Numbered from the stretch's first letter, positions 1 through 8,753 are shown. The stretch is 60,375 bases of DNA from Pseudomonas sp. GM78 (GCF_000282475.1 NZ_AKJF01000085.1:1-60375); one strand, 5' to 3'. The notes: a model not told the origin generated them from the letters alone. Numbers and translations are program-made.

Positions 1-96
1 ATGGCGGCCGATGTCTACCGCTACCTGTCCTTCGACCAGATCGCCGAGTTCCGTGAAGCTGCTGCGAACGCCAACATCCCGGTCGTTCAAGCCTAA
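1..96 (+). CDS. C-terminal end of an unidentified protein (partial)
   Basis: An open frame runs from the first base to a TAA at 94-96 and is followed directly by a strong terminator, so this is the 3' end of a gene that starts outside the window. The 31 visible residues (ending NANIPVVQA) do not let me name the protein. The ATG at base 1 is probably an internal methionine, because no ribosome binding site can be seen. Confidence 0.6.
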   Translation: MAADVYRYLSFDQIAEFREAAANANIPVVQA

Positions 97-110
97 CGTT
101 ACACAGCAAT

Positions 111-150
111 AAAAAACGCCGCCCATCGTGAGATGAGCGGCGTTTTTTTA
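111..150 (+). terminator. Rho-independent terminator
   Basis: A GC-rich stem (AACGCCGC paired with GCGGCGTT, extended by CATC/GATG) with a short loop is followed by a run of seven T. It closes the partial gene at the left edge. The A-run on the other side could make it weakly bidirectional. Confidence 0.9.
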
Positions 151-184
151 TGCCCCTTCTTAACTGAACACTACACAAACCAAT

Positions 185-272
185 GTGGGAGCGAGCCTGC
201 TCGCGAATGCGGTGTATCAGGCACATCAATGCTGGATGTGCTGCCGTATTCGCGAGCAGGCTCGCTCCCACA
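185..272. repeat. REP pair (GAGCGAGCCTGCTCGC type)
   Basis: Two inverted copies of a palindromic unit (GTGGGAGCGAGCCTGCTCGC and its complement) are separated by about 40 bp. The pair lies between convergent genes, the usual place for Pseudomonas REP doublets. Confidence 0.9.
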
Positions 273-295
273 AGGTTTAGTGCATGCCTGGGGTA

Positions 296-1576
296 TCAGG
301 CACTCAGCGAATAGATCAACGCCGAGATAGCCACCAGGCCTACCGCCACCACAAACACGTTCGACGCCTGGCCACGATAGCGCGCCATCGCCGGCACCTT
401 GCGGATCGCGTACATCGGCATCAGGAACAGGATCGCCGCGATCACCGGGCCACCCAGGGTTTCGATCATGCCGAGGATGCTCGGGTTCAGCGTGGCGACG
501 ATCCAGCACACCACCAGCATGAACGCCGCGACGATGCGGTCCAGGGTCTTGGCTGCCGGACGCTTGCCGCTCTTGACGATCAGGCCCTTGAGGCCTTCGC
601 TTGCACCGATGTAGTGCCCCAGGAACGACTTGGAGATGGCCACGAAGGCAATCAACGGCGCCGCGAAGGCGATGGTCGGGTTGCTGAAGTGGTTGGCCAG
701 GTACGACAGGATCGACAGGTTCTGTGCCTTTGCCTCGGCCAGTTGTGCCGGCGACAGGGTCAGCACGCAACTGAAGACGAAGAACAGCACCATCACCACC
801 ATCAGCAAGTGGGCGCGGGACAGGATCTGCGAACTGCGCTCCTCGGCGTGCTCGCCGTAACGACGCTTCTGGTCCACGGCGAACGCCGAGATGATCGGCG
901 AGTGGTTGAACGAAAAAACCATCACCGGAATCGCCAGCCACAGGGTGTGCAGCAACGCCGACGGCGCCGGTACATCGCTGGCGGTAGCCAGGATGCCGCC
1001 GTTCCAGTGCGGAATCAGGTACACCGCCAGAAACAGCAGGGCGACGATGAACGGGTAAACCATCAGGCTCATGGCCTTGACGATCAGTTGCTCACCACAA
1101 CGCACCACCGCCAGCAGGCCGAGGATCAGCACTAGCGACAGCACGGCGCGCGGTGGCGGCATGATGTGCAGTTGATGCTCGAGGAAGCTGCCCACGGTGT
1201 TGGTCAGCGCCACGCTGTAGATCAACAGGATCGGGAAGATCGCGAAGAAGTACAGCAAGGTGATCAACGCACCGGCCTTGAGGCCGAAATGCTCTTCCAC
1301 CACCTCGGTGATGTCCGCGCCTTCACGGCCGGACAGCACAAAGCGGGTCAGGCCGCGGTGTGCGTAGAACGTCATCGGGAACGCCAGCAATGTCAGGATC
1401 AGCAGCGGCCAGAAGCCGCCCAGGCCTGCGTTGATCGGTAAAAACAGGGTTCCCGCGCCAATCGCCGTACCAAACAAGCCCAGCATCCAGGTGGTGTCCT
1501 GGCGATTCCAGCTCGAAAGAGTTGCGGGTGTCGCTGCTACAAAGCGTTCGTTAACGCTATTGGCCTGATCATTCAT
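296..1576 (-). CDS. sdaC: L-serine transporter, HAAAP family
   Basis: This is a 426-residue integral membrane protein of the hydroxy/aromatic amino acid permease family. It follows recalled E. coli SdaC closely through the whole chain: MLGLFGTAIGAGTLFLPINA near residue 30, then DITEVVEEHFG, VMVFSFNHSPIIS and NPSILGMIETLGGP. About eleven hydrophobic helices are apparent, and the expected role is proton-coupled serine uptake. The start at 1576 was chosen because it gives the normal short cytoplasmic N-terminus. The frame stays open to 1750, but that part reads through non-coding sequence towards a REP. The gene is monocistronic, and no serine dehydratase lies beside it in the window. Confidence 0.9.
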   Translation of the reverse strand: MNDQANSVNERFVAATPATLSSWNRQDTTWMLGLFGTAIGAGTLFLPINAGLGGFWPLLILTLLAFPMTFYAHRGLTRFVLSGREGADITEVVEEHFGLKAGALITLLYFFAIFPILLIYSVALTNTVGSFLEHQLHIMPPPRAVLSLVLILGLLAVVRCGEQLIVKAMSLMVYPFIVALLFLAVYLIPHWNGGILATASDVPAPSALLHTLWLAIPVMVFSFNHSPIISAFAVDQKRRYGEHAEERSSQILSRAHLLMVVMVLFFVFSCVLTLSPAQLAEAKAQNLSILSYLANHFSNPTIAFAAPLIAFVAISKSFLGHYIGASEGLKGLIVKSGKRPAAKTLDRIVAAFMLVVCWIVATLNPSILGMIETLGGPVIAAILFLMPMYAIRKVPAMARYRGQASNVFVVAVGLVAISALIYSLSA

Positions 1577-1942
1577 CCGGTGGGATCTCCACATTCCGGT
1601 CACTTGCCACCCGGCCGGGACGCGTCGGAATACCCGACAGGCAGCGCCCTGGCCGAAACAGGGGCGCGATTCTGGAGGATTAGTGAACAGAAGCAAAGAC
1701 TTAGGTGAGGAACGGTGGTACCAATTGAGGAAATTTCGAACGATGCACAACCCTGTGGGAGCGAGCCTGCTCGCGATGACGGCGGCAGATTCAACACCCG
1801 CATTGGCTGATACATCGCTATCGCGAGCAGGCTCGCTCCCACATGGATTTGCATCAACTCATCGGTAATCGCCAATTCAGCATTGATAAAGGTCGTTCAT
1901 CATGTATTTTTAAAGAACCTGTCAACCCTCTGGAGTCATCCC
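1577..1942. promoter_or_regulatory. Divergent intergenic region (sdaC / tautomerase)
   Basis: This 366-bp gap separates sdaC (leftward) from the tautomerase gene (rightward) and must hold both promoters. The only structure I can define is the REP pair at 1754-1843. The stretch just before the tautomerase is AT-rich and ends in a CTGGAG ribosome binding site. I could not pick promoter boxes with confidence. Confidence 0.5.
1754..1843. repeat. REP pair (GAGCGAGCCTGCTCGC type)
   Basis: Inverted copies of TGTGGGAGCGAGCCTGCTCG flank about 45 bp. It is the same subfamily as the pair at 185-272, but here it sits between divergent genes, which is less usual for REPs. Confidence 0.9.
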
Positions 1943-2326
1943 ATGCCACTGGTTCGCGTCGACCTCAAGAAACAGCAGGACCCCACCTACGCCAAACGCG
2001 TCGGACAACTGATCTACGCCGCCCTGCGCAGCGCGATTGGTGTACCGGAGAACGATAACTTCCAGATCCTCGCCGAACATGACGAACAGCATTTCATCTT
2101 CGATCCCCAGTACCTGGGCATCCCGCGCACCAACAATCTGGTGGTTATCCAGATCACCCTGAGCGAAGGCCGAACCCTGGAGCAGAAAAAGCTGCTCTAC
2201 AAGACCATCGTCGAAAGCCTCAACACGCAGCTGGCCGTGCGCCTGGAGGATGTTTTCATTAATCTGGTGGAAGTGAAGAAAGAGAACTGGTCGTTCGGCA
2301 ATGGCATTGCCCAATACGCCCTCTGA
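1943..2326 (+). CDS. Tautomerase superfamily protein (Tautomerase_2 / MSAD-like)
   Basis: The 127-residue protein begins MPLVRVDL, so after methionine removal it has the N-terminal proline that is the catalytic base of the 4-oxalocrotonate tautomerase superfamily. It is about twice the 4-OT length, as in the fused-type relatives of malonate semialdehyde decarboxylase and cis-3-chloroacrylic acid dehalogenase. The start at 1943 is set by the conserved MP and a CTGGAG site; the frame opens earlier, but that would bury the proline. The TetR gene follows 29 bp later and may be co-transcribed. Substrate is unknown. Confidence 0.8.
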   Translation: MPLVRVDLKKQQDPTYAKRVGQLIYAALRSAIGVPENDNFQILAEHDEQHFIFDPQYLGIPRTNNLVVIQITLSEGRTLEQKKLLYKTIVESLNTQLAVRLEDVFINLVEVKKENWSFGNGIAQYAL

Positions 2327-2355
2327 TCGCCAACTTATTGACCTGTGAGCCGCCC

Positions 2356-2952
2356 ATGCCCCGCGTTTCCCGCAAACAAGCCGACCTCAACCGCGAAATC
2401 ATCGTCGAGGCCGCCACACGGTTGTTTCGCGAACGCGGCCTGCACGGGATCAGCGTCGTCGACGTGATGGCGGCGGCAGGCCTGACCCATGGTGGTTTCT
2501 ATGGTCACTTCCAGTCCAAGGAAGCGCTGGCCAGGGAGGCCAGCGAGCGGGCCTTCAAGGAGGTGGGTACGCGCTGGCGCGAACGAATCACCCAAGGCGA
2601 CGATAAAGCGGCGGCGCGCCAGGCCCTGATCAAACCGTACCTGTCGGTCTACAGCCGCGACAACCCCGGTGAAAGCTGCCCGGTGGTGGCCTTTGCCGGC
2701 GACATGTGCCACGAACACGCCGACAGCGGCTTGCGCGAGCCGTTCATGGCCGGCCTGAACCGGCTCCTCGATGCCCTGGGCGAACTGATGGACTCGGACG
2801 ATGCCGCCGAAAAGCGACAGCAGGCGCTGGTGCAGTATTCACTGATGGTCGGCGCGCTGACCCTGGCGCGGGCCACCCGGGGCGACGCCCTGTCGGAGGA
2901 AATCCTTGAGGCGGCCCAGACCTTCCTGACAGAGCCCCCTGCCCCGGCCTGA
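2356..2952 (+). CDS. TetR/AcrR family transcriptional regulator
   Basis: A 198-residue one-component repressor. The N-terminal helix-turn-helix is clear (EAATRLFRERG, then VMAAAGLTHGGFYGHFQSKE at about residues 36-55). The C-terminal ligand domain contains the YSRDNPGESCPVVAF stretch common to one subgroup of TetR proteins. The start at 2356 fits the family; an upstream in-frame ATG adds six residues without a better ribosome site. It probably controls the tautomerase in front of it or the dehydrogenase behind it. The ligand cannot be inferred. Confidence 0.85.
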   Translation: MPRVSRKQADLNREIIVEAATRLFRERGLHGISVVDVMAAAGLTHGGFYGHFQSKEALAREASERAFKEVGTRWRERITQGDDKAAARQALIKPYLSVYSRDNPGESCPVVAFAGDMCHEHADSGLREPFMAGLNRLLDALGELMDSDDAAEKRQQALVQYSLMVGALTLARATRGDALSEEILEAAQTFLTEPPAPA

Positions 2953-2986
2953 AAATTCGCTGGCATCAAAAATATTCCGTGGCTTT

Positions 2987-3017
2987 AAAAGATCGCAGGC
3001 TTCGCCAGCTCCTACAC
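2987..3017. repeat. Solitary degenerate REP half
   Basis: AAGATCGCAGGCTTCGCCAGC followed by TCCTACA resembles one arm of the GCAGCTCC / GATCGCAGCCTGC REP subfamily seen complete at 8661-8753, but no opposing copy lies nearby. It is probably a decayed or single REP. Confidence 0.6.
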
Positions 3018-3113
3018 TGAGGAACGAAGACAGTGAGATTGCCAAATTGGTTCGCAACCAGCACTCTCGACCGACGTTCGAGCCCGACTGTCCGCTGCCC
3101 ACAGGAGCAAAGC

Positions 3114-4079
3114 ATGCCTGCAACCGTTCTGGTACTGGTTGAAACCATCAATGATTACCTGCCCATTCTCGAACATCAGGGCTTTCACCTGATTTTGGCG
3201 CCCACGCCCGCCGAGCGCGCCGAGGCCATCATCCGCCACAGCGGCCAGATCGATGCCGTCCTGACCCGCGGCCCGCTGGGTCTCTATGCCGATGAAATCG
3301 CCGTCCTGCCCAACCTCAAGATCATCTGCGTGATTGGCGCGGGCTTTGAGCAGGTCGACCTGCAAGCCGCCGCCGACCGGGGCATCACCGTCACCAATGG
3401 CGCCGGCGTCAACGCCTCCTCGGTGGCCGACCATGCCATGGCGCTGCTGCTGTCGCTGGTGCGCGACGTCCCCCGCTGCGATGCCGCCGTACGCCGGGGT
3501 GAGTGGCCAAAAATCATGCGCCCTTCCCTGGCCGGCAAGCGCCTGGGCATTCTCGGCCTCGGTGCGGTCGGCATGGCCATCGCCAAACGGGCCGCCGCGG
3601 GCTTCGACATGACGGTGAGTTACCACAACCGCCAGCACCGCAGCGATGTGCCCTACAAGTTCTGCTCGACGCCCACCGAACTGGCCCGTGCCTCGGACTT
3701 CCTGATCGCTGCCACCCCCGGGGGCCTGGGCACCAAGCACCTGATCAACCGCCAGGTACTCGAGGCCCTGGGGCCCAACGGTTTTTTCGTCAACATCGCC
3801 CGTGCCAGCGTGGTGGTCACCGCCGACCTGATTACCGCGCTTGAGCAACGACGGATCGCCGGTGCCGCGCTGGATGTCTTCGATGCCGAACCCAAGGTGC
3901 CGGATGCGCTCAAGGTCCTGGCGAACGTCATCTTGAGCCCGCACGTGGCCGGACTCTCCCCCGAGGCCACCCAGGGCACCGTGGAACTGGTGGGACGCAA
4001 CCTGGTGGCGTTTTTCTCCGGCCAGCCGGTGTTGACCCCCATCGAACTGCCGAAGGACATTACCCAAGCCGTCCAGTAA
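3114..4079 (+). CDS. D-isomer-specific 2-hydroxyacid dehydrogenase (NAD(P)-dependent)
   Basis: This 321-residue enzyme of the 2-hydroxyacid dehydrogenase family should reduce a 2-keto acid such as glyoxylate or hydroxypyruvate, or run in reverse. The Rossmann motif GLGAVG is at residues 148-153. The catalytic triad can be placed as Arg230 (NIARAS), Glu259 (DVFDAEP) and His277 (LSPHVAG). The motif usually reads ARG rather than the ARA seen here, a mild variation. The start at 3114 has an ACAGGAGC site 6 bp upstream; the frame opens further left without one. Substrate is not assignable from sequence. Confidence 0.88.
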   Translation: MPATVLVLVETINDYLPILEHQGFHLILAPTPAERAEAIIRHSGQIDAVLTRGPLGLYADEIAVLPNLKIICVIGAGFEQVDLQAAADRGITVTNGAGVNASSVADHAMALLLSLVRDVPRCDAAVRRGEWPKIMRPSLAGKRLGILGLGAVGMAIAKRAAAGFDMTVSYHNRQHRSDVPYKFCSTPTELARASDFLIAATPGGLGTKHLINRQVLEALGPNGFFVNIARASVVVTADLITALEQRRIAGAALDVFDAEPKVPDALKVLANVILSPHVAGLSPEATQGTVELVGRNLVAFFSGQPVLTPIELPKDITQAVQ

Positions 4080-4222
4080 GACAATTCAAACAGGTGTATC
4101 AAAAGCAATGATTGCCCGGCAACACGCTCACCTATAAGGGGGATTCGAGGTTGTGGGTGCCGGGTGTGCGCATTAGATTAGCCAATAGTTTCAGGCCTCC
4201 AGAATAAGCAGAAGGGATAAGC

Positions 4223-5290
4223 ATGACGCTTACTGACCAATCCACCCGCACCCGCACCGGCGAAGAACTCGATGCCAGCCTGATCGATCCCTACCTCAAG
4301 TCCCACATTCCGGGCTTGAGCGGCTTGCCACGGATCAGCCAGTTCCCGGGCGGTGCGTCCAACCTCACCTATTTGCTGGAGTACCCTGAGCAGGAGTTCG
4401 TCCTGCGTCGCCCGCCGTTCGGCCACAAGGCCAAGTCCGCCCATGACATGGGCCGCGAATTCCGCATCCTCAATCAACTGCGCGACGGCTTTCCGTATTG
4501 CCCGAAGGCCTACGTGCACTGTACGGACGAAGCGGTGATCGGCGCCGAGTTCTATGTGATGGAGCGCGTCAACGGCATCATCCTGCGTTCCGAACTGCCC
4601 CCCGAGCTGGGGCTGGACTCGGCGAAAACCGAAGCCCTGTGCAAGAGTTTCATCGACAAGTTCGTCGAACTGCACCGTGTCGACTACAACGCCTACGGCC
4701 TGGGTGACCTCGGCAAGCCTGAAGGCTACGTAGCGCGGCAGATCAAGGGCTGGAGCGACCGCTACGAGAAAGCCCTGACCCCCGACGCGCCGCGGTGGGA
4801 AGCGGTGAAAGCCTGGCTCAACGACAAGATGCCGGCCGATCACCCGACCTCCAGCATCGTGCACAACGACTACCGCTTCGACAACGTCATCCTCGACCCG
4901 AACAACCCGATGCAAATCATCGGCGTGCTCGACTGGGAACTGACTACCCTGGGCGACCCGTTGATGGACCTGGGCAACACCCTCGCCTACTGGATCGAAG
5001 CCAGTGACCCGGCGCCGGTACAACTGATGCGCCGTCAGCCCAGCCACGCACCGGGCATGCTCACCCGCCGCGAATTCGTCGACTATTACGCCCAGCGTTC
5101 AGGCATCGAAATCGACAATTTCGACTTCTACTACACCTACGGCCTGTTCCGCCTGGCCGGTATCGTGCAGCAGATCTACTACCGCTTCTACCATGGCCAG
5201 ACCCAGGACAAACGCTTCGCGCAGTTCATTCACATGAACAAACTGCTGGAGCAGATGAGCTTGCAGGTCATCGACAAATCCAGCCTCTGA
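4223..5290 (+). CDS. ACAD10/LvaA-like phosphotransferase (APH fold)
   Basis: The 355-residue protein has the aminoglycoside-phosphotransferase/choline-kinase fold: catalytic loop HNDYRFDN with His214, Asp216 and Asn221, and the metal-binding DWE at 237-239. Such stand-alone APH proteins beside an SDR gene resemble human ACAD10 and Pseudomonas putida LvaA, where the kinase phosphorylates a 4-hydroxyacyl-CoA so that the hydroxyl can leave. The SDR that follows supports that reading. The acyl-CoA dehydrogenase-like partner of those systems is absent nearby. The start has a good AAGGGATAAGC site. An antibiotic-resistance role is unlikely. Confidence 0.82.
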   Translation: MTLTDQSTRTRTGEELDASLIDPYLKSHIPGLSGLPRISQFPGGASNLTYLLEYPEQEFVLRRPPFGHKAKSAHDMGREFRILNQLRDGFPYCPKAYVHCTDEAVIGAEFYVMERVNGIILRSELPPELGLDSAKTEALCKSFIDKFVELHRVDYNAYGLGDLGKPEGYVARQIKGWSDRYEKALTPDAPRWEAVKAWLNDKMPADHPTSSIVHNDYRFDNVILDPNNPMQIIGVLDWELTTLGDPLMDLGNTLAYWIEASDPAPVQLMRRQPSHAPGMLTRREFVDYYAQRSGIEIDNFDFYYTYGLFRLAGIVQQIYYRFYHGQTQDKRFAQFIHMNKLLEQMSLQVIDKSSL

Positions 5291-5304
5291 TACCTACACG
5301 AACC

Positions 5305-5371
5305 TGTAGGAGCCCGGCTTGCCGGCGAAGGCGGCCTCAGGTACGCCTTCGCCGGCAAGCCTGGCTCCTAT
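5305..5371. repeat. REP pair (GGCTTGCCGGCGAAGG type)
   Basis: TGTAGGAGCCCGGCTTGCCG and its near-complement close a compact hairpin between the APH-like gene and the SDR. Because the two genes point the same way, the repeat may lie inside one transcript and separate their expression. Confidence 0.88.
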
Positions 5372-5405
5372 AAAGGCGATTTCGGCTCCATAACAAGGAA
5401 AAATC

Positions 5406-6173
5406 ATGTCCAAGACTCAGTTGTTCGACCTCGACGGCAAGATCGCTTTCGTCTCCGGCGCCAGCCGCGGCATCGGTGAAGCCATCGCCAAACTGCTGGC
5501 CCAGCAAGGCGCCCACGTGATCGTCTCGAGCCGCAAACTCGAGGGCTGCCAGCACGTGGCCGACGCGATCATTGCCGCTGGCGGCAAAGCCACCGCTATC
5601 GCCTGCCACATCGGCGAGATGGAACAGATCAGCCAGGTCTTCGCCGGCATCAAGGAACAGTTCGGGCGCCTGGACATCCTGGTCAACAACGCCGCGACCA
5701 ACCCGCAATTCTGCAACGTCCTGGACACCGACCTCAGCGCCTTCCAGAAAACCGTCGACGTCAACATCCGCGGCTACTTCTTCATGTCGGTGGAAGCCGG
5801 CAAGCTGATGCGCGAAAACGGCGGCGGCAGCATCATCAACGTCGCATCGATCAACGGCGTCTCTCCGGGGATCTTCCAGGGTATCTACTCGGTGACCAAG
5901 GCGGCCGTGATCAACATGACCAAGGTATTCGCCAAGGAATGCGCGCAGTTCAACATCCGCTGCAACGCCCTGCTGCCGGGCCTGACCGACACCAAGTTCG
6001 CTTCGGCGCTGGTGAAGAACGAGGCGATCCTGAACACTGCGCTGCAACAGATCCCGCTCAAGCGTGTGGCAGATCCGAGCGAGATGGCCGGCGCCGTGCT
6101 GTACCTGGCGAGCGACGCATCGAGCTACACCACCGGCGTTTCCCTGAACGTGGATGGCGGTTTCCTCTCCTGA
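5406..6173 (+). CDS. Short-chain dehydrogenase/reductase
   Basis: A 255-residue classical SDR. The nucleotide-binding motif GASRGIG is at 18-24, the NNAA structural motif at about 94-97, the catalytic serine is Ser148, and the active-site pair is Tyr161/Lys165 in YSVTK. It should oxidise or reduce a hydroxy or keto group with NAD(P)H. Its position after the ACAD10/LvaA-like kinase fits a step on 3- or 4-hydroxyacyl-CoA compounds, as LvaD does in levulinate catabolism, but this is inference. An ACAAGGAAAAATC site precedes the ATG. Confidence 0.88.
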   Translation: MSKTQLFDLDGKIAFVSGASRGIGEAIAKLLAQQGAHVIVSSRKLEGCQHVADAIIAAGGKATAIACHIGEMEQISQVFAGIKEQFGRLDILVNNAATNPQFCNVLDTDLSAFQKTVDVNIRGYFFMSVEAGKLMRENGGGSIINVASINGVSPGIFQGIYSVTKAAVINMTKVFAKECAQFNIRCNALLPGLTDTKFASALVKNEAILNTALQQIPLKRVADPSEMAGAVLYLASDASSYTTGVSLNVDGGFLS

Positions 6174-6193
6174 TTTGATGTGCCCCCACTCCT

Positions 6194-6294
6194 TGTAGGA
6201 GCGAGCCTGCTCGCGATGGACGTCGGGGCGCCGCGGGCTGTCAGGCACCACGCGTCATCGTTAACGTTTTTCGCGAGCAGGCTCGCTCCTACAG
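6194..6294. repeat. REP pair (GAGCGAGCCTGCTCGC type)
   Basis: TGTAGGAGCGAGCCTGCTCG and its complement lie about 55 bp apart between the convergent ends of the SDR gene and the small lipoprotein gene. Confidence 0.9.
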
Positions 6295-6301
6295 GATTTG
6301 C

Positions 6302-6517
6302 TTACTGAGTCACACACCGCGTCACGGTGGTTTCTCGTGTCACCTGCCCTTCCGCCCGCATTTCGCCCATGACCTGAGTGTTATCGGAGGTCTGGCAGGT
6401 GGTTTCAGGTGGCGGTGGTGGCGCAGCAGGTGGCGGTGGCGGCGGACTGGAACAGCCGCCGAGAATCAAGGCACAAAGGGCAACAGGTGTAAAAAGGCGT
6501 TTCCCAAGACTTTTCAT
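6302..6517 (-). CDS. Small proline-rich lipoprotein
   Basis: The 71-residue product starts with a signal peptide (MKSLGKRLFTPVALCALILG) ending in a lipobox, LGGC, so Cys23 should be acylated after cleavage. The mature part opens with a run of prolines broken by two alanines and ends in a short threonine/cysteine-containing tail. Two further cysteines could form a disulfide. Function is unknown; the poly-proline stretch suggests a flexible spacer above the membrane. The upstream in-frame ATG at 6547 would hide the signal peptide and was not used. The ribosome site is weak. Confidence 0.7.
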   Translation of the reverse strand: MKSLGKRLFTPVALCALILGGCSSPPPPPPAAPPPPPETTCQTSDNTQVMGEMRAEGQVTRETTVTRCVTQ

Positions 6518-6659
6518 AGGATGACCCGCGCAAAAAGAAGTACACATGGGTGTGACAACACAACACCGCCGTAAAGTTCACGGCGCGGTTGCAGAAAAAT
6601 CACTTTTGTACTTTTTTCTCGCGTATTCATTGGTCCTGGCGTGCCAAACCTGGCAATTC

Positions 6660-6911
6660 CTACACCACCGGGTCCGGGCGTTGCAGGCTGTTGCACTGCA
6701 ACTCATAGCGCAGTTCTTCGATGAGCGAGGCCACCGCTTCAGCGGACTGCAGCATGGCCACATTCAACCCGCTGACCACCAGATCGACTTGCCCTGACAC
6801 GGGATGGTAGAGCTTGATGGTCAACGAATGATCGCCGCTGACATTGCACTCGCAGGCCAGGGGCGAAAAGGTCCGCTCAAGCTGCGTGCGCAGCTGGGAT
6901 ACGTGGATCAT
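6660..6911 (-). CDS. DUF1652 family protein
   Basis: The 83-residue protein resembles the small Pseudomonas family DUF1652 as I recall it: an N-terminal LRTQLERTFSPLACECNVS stretch followed by a beta-rich segment (SLTIKLYHPVSGQVDLVVSG) and an amphipathic helix ending in LIEELRYELQ. No signal peptide or membrane segment is present. The family has no established function. It stands alone between the lipoprotein and the PAS-LuxR regulator, all on the minus strand. Confidence 0.8.
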   Translation of the reverse strand: MIHVSQLRTQLERTFSPLACECNVSGDHSLTIKLYHPVSGQVDLVVSGLNVAMLQSAEAVASLIEELRYELQCNSLQRPDPVV

Positions 6912-7092
6912 CGCGAAAACCCACTACGGCAAGTCACATTGTGGGTAGAGCGTTCATCGTGCATGGCTGTTCCTTTAGCGACCAGAGGCGGGCAAGTGAT
7001 CACAAAACGTCATTCGCCCGCTCTTAGCCTAAGGTTTGCCACCTGCCTGCCAGAACGTGAATTTGCACCCCATGGCCTGGTGCATTTGCACC

Positions 7093-8580
7093 TTACCGTT
7101 GCCCCTTGGGGCGCCATGCACTGGAAAACAACCCACGCTCGCGCGCCCAGACAATCGCCTCGCTGCGGCTATGCACATCGAGTTTGGAATAGACCGTGGC
7201 GACGTGGTTGCGCACGGTGTTCGTCGACAGCTTCAGGCGCGTGGCGATTTCCTTGTCCGCCAGGCCTTCACAGATCAACTCCAGCACGTCGCGCTCCCGG
7301 GCGGTCAGGTCGGTAAAGGACACACTGGGCAACTGCGGCGCATTGACGTTCTTCACGTTAGCCAGTTTTTCGATCAGCGTGCGACTGAACCAGGAGGCAT
7401 CCTTCATCACCTCTTCAATGGCCGACACCAACTCAAGCTCGGTGCGTTTGCGCTCGGTGATGTCCATCATCACCAGCAGGTAGCAGGGGCTGTCCTGAAT
7501 GTTCACGGTATCGGCGCTGACGGCGCAATCGATCAGTTGGTTATCTTTGCCGCGCACACGTACGTCAACACGGTCCAGGCGTGCGGTTTTCTCCAGTGCG
7601 GTGAAGAGCCGTGTCCGTGCGCCTTTGTCATGAAAGAAATCGATCTCGGCGATGGTTTTTCCGACCACTTCTTCGAGCGAGTACGCGAGGGTAATGAGAA
7701 ACGCATCATTCACATCCATCACCACCTGATCGCTGGCGCTGCACACCAGGGTCGGCACTGGCGTCAGGCGAAAGGCCTTGGCAAACCGCTCCTCACTCTG
7801 GCGCAGGGCAACTTCGGCCTTGTGCCGGGGCTCCATGTCGACGAAGGAAAACAGCATGCAGGCCTCGTCATTGAGTTCAAGGGGCTGGCCGGCGACGATC
7901 ACTTGCTTGCTGCCACCGTCAGCCAGGCGCAACTGGGCCTGCATCTGCGTAATGGTCGCGCCTTCGCGCAGGCGCTGCTTGGCCAGTTCCTTGTTTTCCG
8001 CCTGTTCCAGCACGTCCAGCTCATAGGTCGAGGTGCCGATCACCTGGTCGCGGGCATAACCGGTCATTTCCAGAAACCCGGGGTTGACCTTGATGTAGCG
8101 CAAATCACTTAGGCGGCAGATGACGGCCGGTGCCGGGTTGGCGGCGAAGGTTTTCTCGAAGCGCTGCTCGGCGCTGGCCCAGTCGGTGACATCGTCCATG
8201 ATCAGCACCAGCGACTCCGGTTCACCACGGCTGTCGGCCAGCACCAGGCTGCGCACGCGATGGACCCAGGTACGCTCCTCGCTCGTCACCTCTACCAGCA
8301 CATCACTGAAGGTCTCGCCGCGCGCCAACCGGCTAATCGGATAGCTGTCGGCCGGTACCACGTGGTTATTGCGATAGCGCAGGGCGAATTGTTTGGTGTA
8401 GGCCTTGGCGTTGCTGCCCAACTCGCCGATCTGCTCGACGCCGTGCATGGCCAGCGCCGCGTCATTGGCCCAGAGGATGCTCTGGTCGGGATCCAGCAGG
8501 ATCACGCCGTCGGACAGACCGGCGATGATTTGCTGCAACTGACGGCGGTTGGTTTCCCTGGTCAAGACGTCCTGGCTCAT
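7093..8580 (-). CDS. PAS-domain LuxR-type transcriptional regulator
   Basis: A 495-residue soluble protein with three PAS-like sensor modules in series (about residues 11-130, 136-255 and 265-385) and a C-terminal LuxR/FixJ helix-turn-helix (LTARERDVLELICEGLADKE, then NTVRNHVATVYSKL). There is no kinase or receiver domain and no transmembrane helix, so it looks like a one-component cytoplasmic regulator that senses a small ligand, cofactor or redox state through PAS. The start at 8580 (MSQDVL) was chosen because the open frame beyond it reads into a REP. The gene stands alone, so targets are unknown. Confidence 0.85.
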   Translation of the reverse strand: MSQDVLTRETNRRQLQQIIAGLSDGVILLDPDQSILWANDAALAMHGVEQIGELGSNAKAYTKQFALRYRNNHVVPADSYPISRLARGETFSDVLVEVTSEERTWVHRVRSLVLADSRGEPESLVLIMDDVTDWASAEQRFEKTFAANPAPAVICRLSDLRYIKVNPGFLEMTGYARDQVIGTSTYELDVLEQAENKELAKQRLREGATITQMQAQLRLADGGSKQVIVAGQPLELNDEACMLFSFVDMEPRHKAEVALRQSEERFAKAFRLTPVPTLVCSASDQVVMDVNDAFLITLAYSLEEVVGKTIAEIDFFHDKGARTRLFTALEKTARLDRVDVRVRGKDNQLIDCAVSADTVNIQDSPCYLLVMMDITERKRTELELVSAIEEVMKDASWFSRTLIEKLANVKNVNAPQLPSVSFTDLTARERDVLELICEGLADKEIATRLKLSTNTVRNHVATVYSKLDVHSRSEAIVWARERGLFSSAWRPKGQR

Positions 8581-8660
8581 TGCGACTCCACAAGTTGGGT
8601 GACCCTGTGAAGTTTCCGACCACACGCGCTCATGATCGTGCAACCTGCGCACGCAACCGG

Positions 8661-8753
8661 TGTAGGAGCTGCCGCAGGCTGCGATCTTTTGATCTTCGGC
8701 GCCAGCATCATTGCTAAAGATCAAAAGATCGCAGCCTGCGGCAACTCCTACAG
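8661..8753. repeat. REP pair (AGCTGCCGCAGGCTGCGATC type)
   Basis: GTAGGAGCTGCCGCAGGCTG and its complement flank a short spacer. The element overlaps the last six bases of the LysR gene ending at 8748, so the last residues of that protein are encoded by REP sequence. Confidence 0.9.

Noticed and set aside
185-272. CRISPR-like repeats
   Set aside because: The dispersed, palindromic, paired units have no regular spacers or cas genes; they are REP elements.
133-330. Small frames starting in REP sequence (products containing CGSEPARE or SRAGSLPQG)
   Set aside because: These peptides are translations of the REP palindromes themselves and recur at every REP; none has a ribosome site.
4223-5290. 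Aminoglycoside resistance gene
   Set aside because: Although the fold is that of aminoglycoside phosphotransferases, residues and context match ACAD10/LvaA-type acyl kinases.
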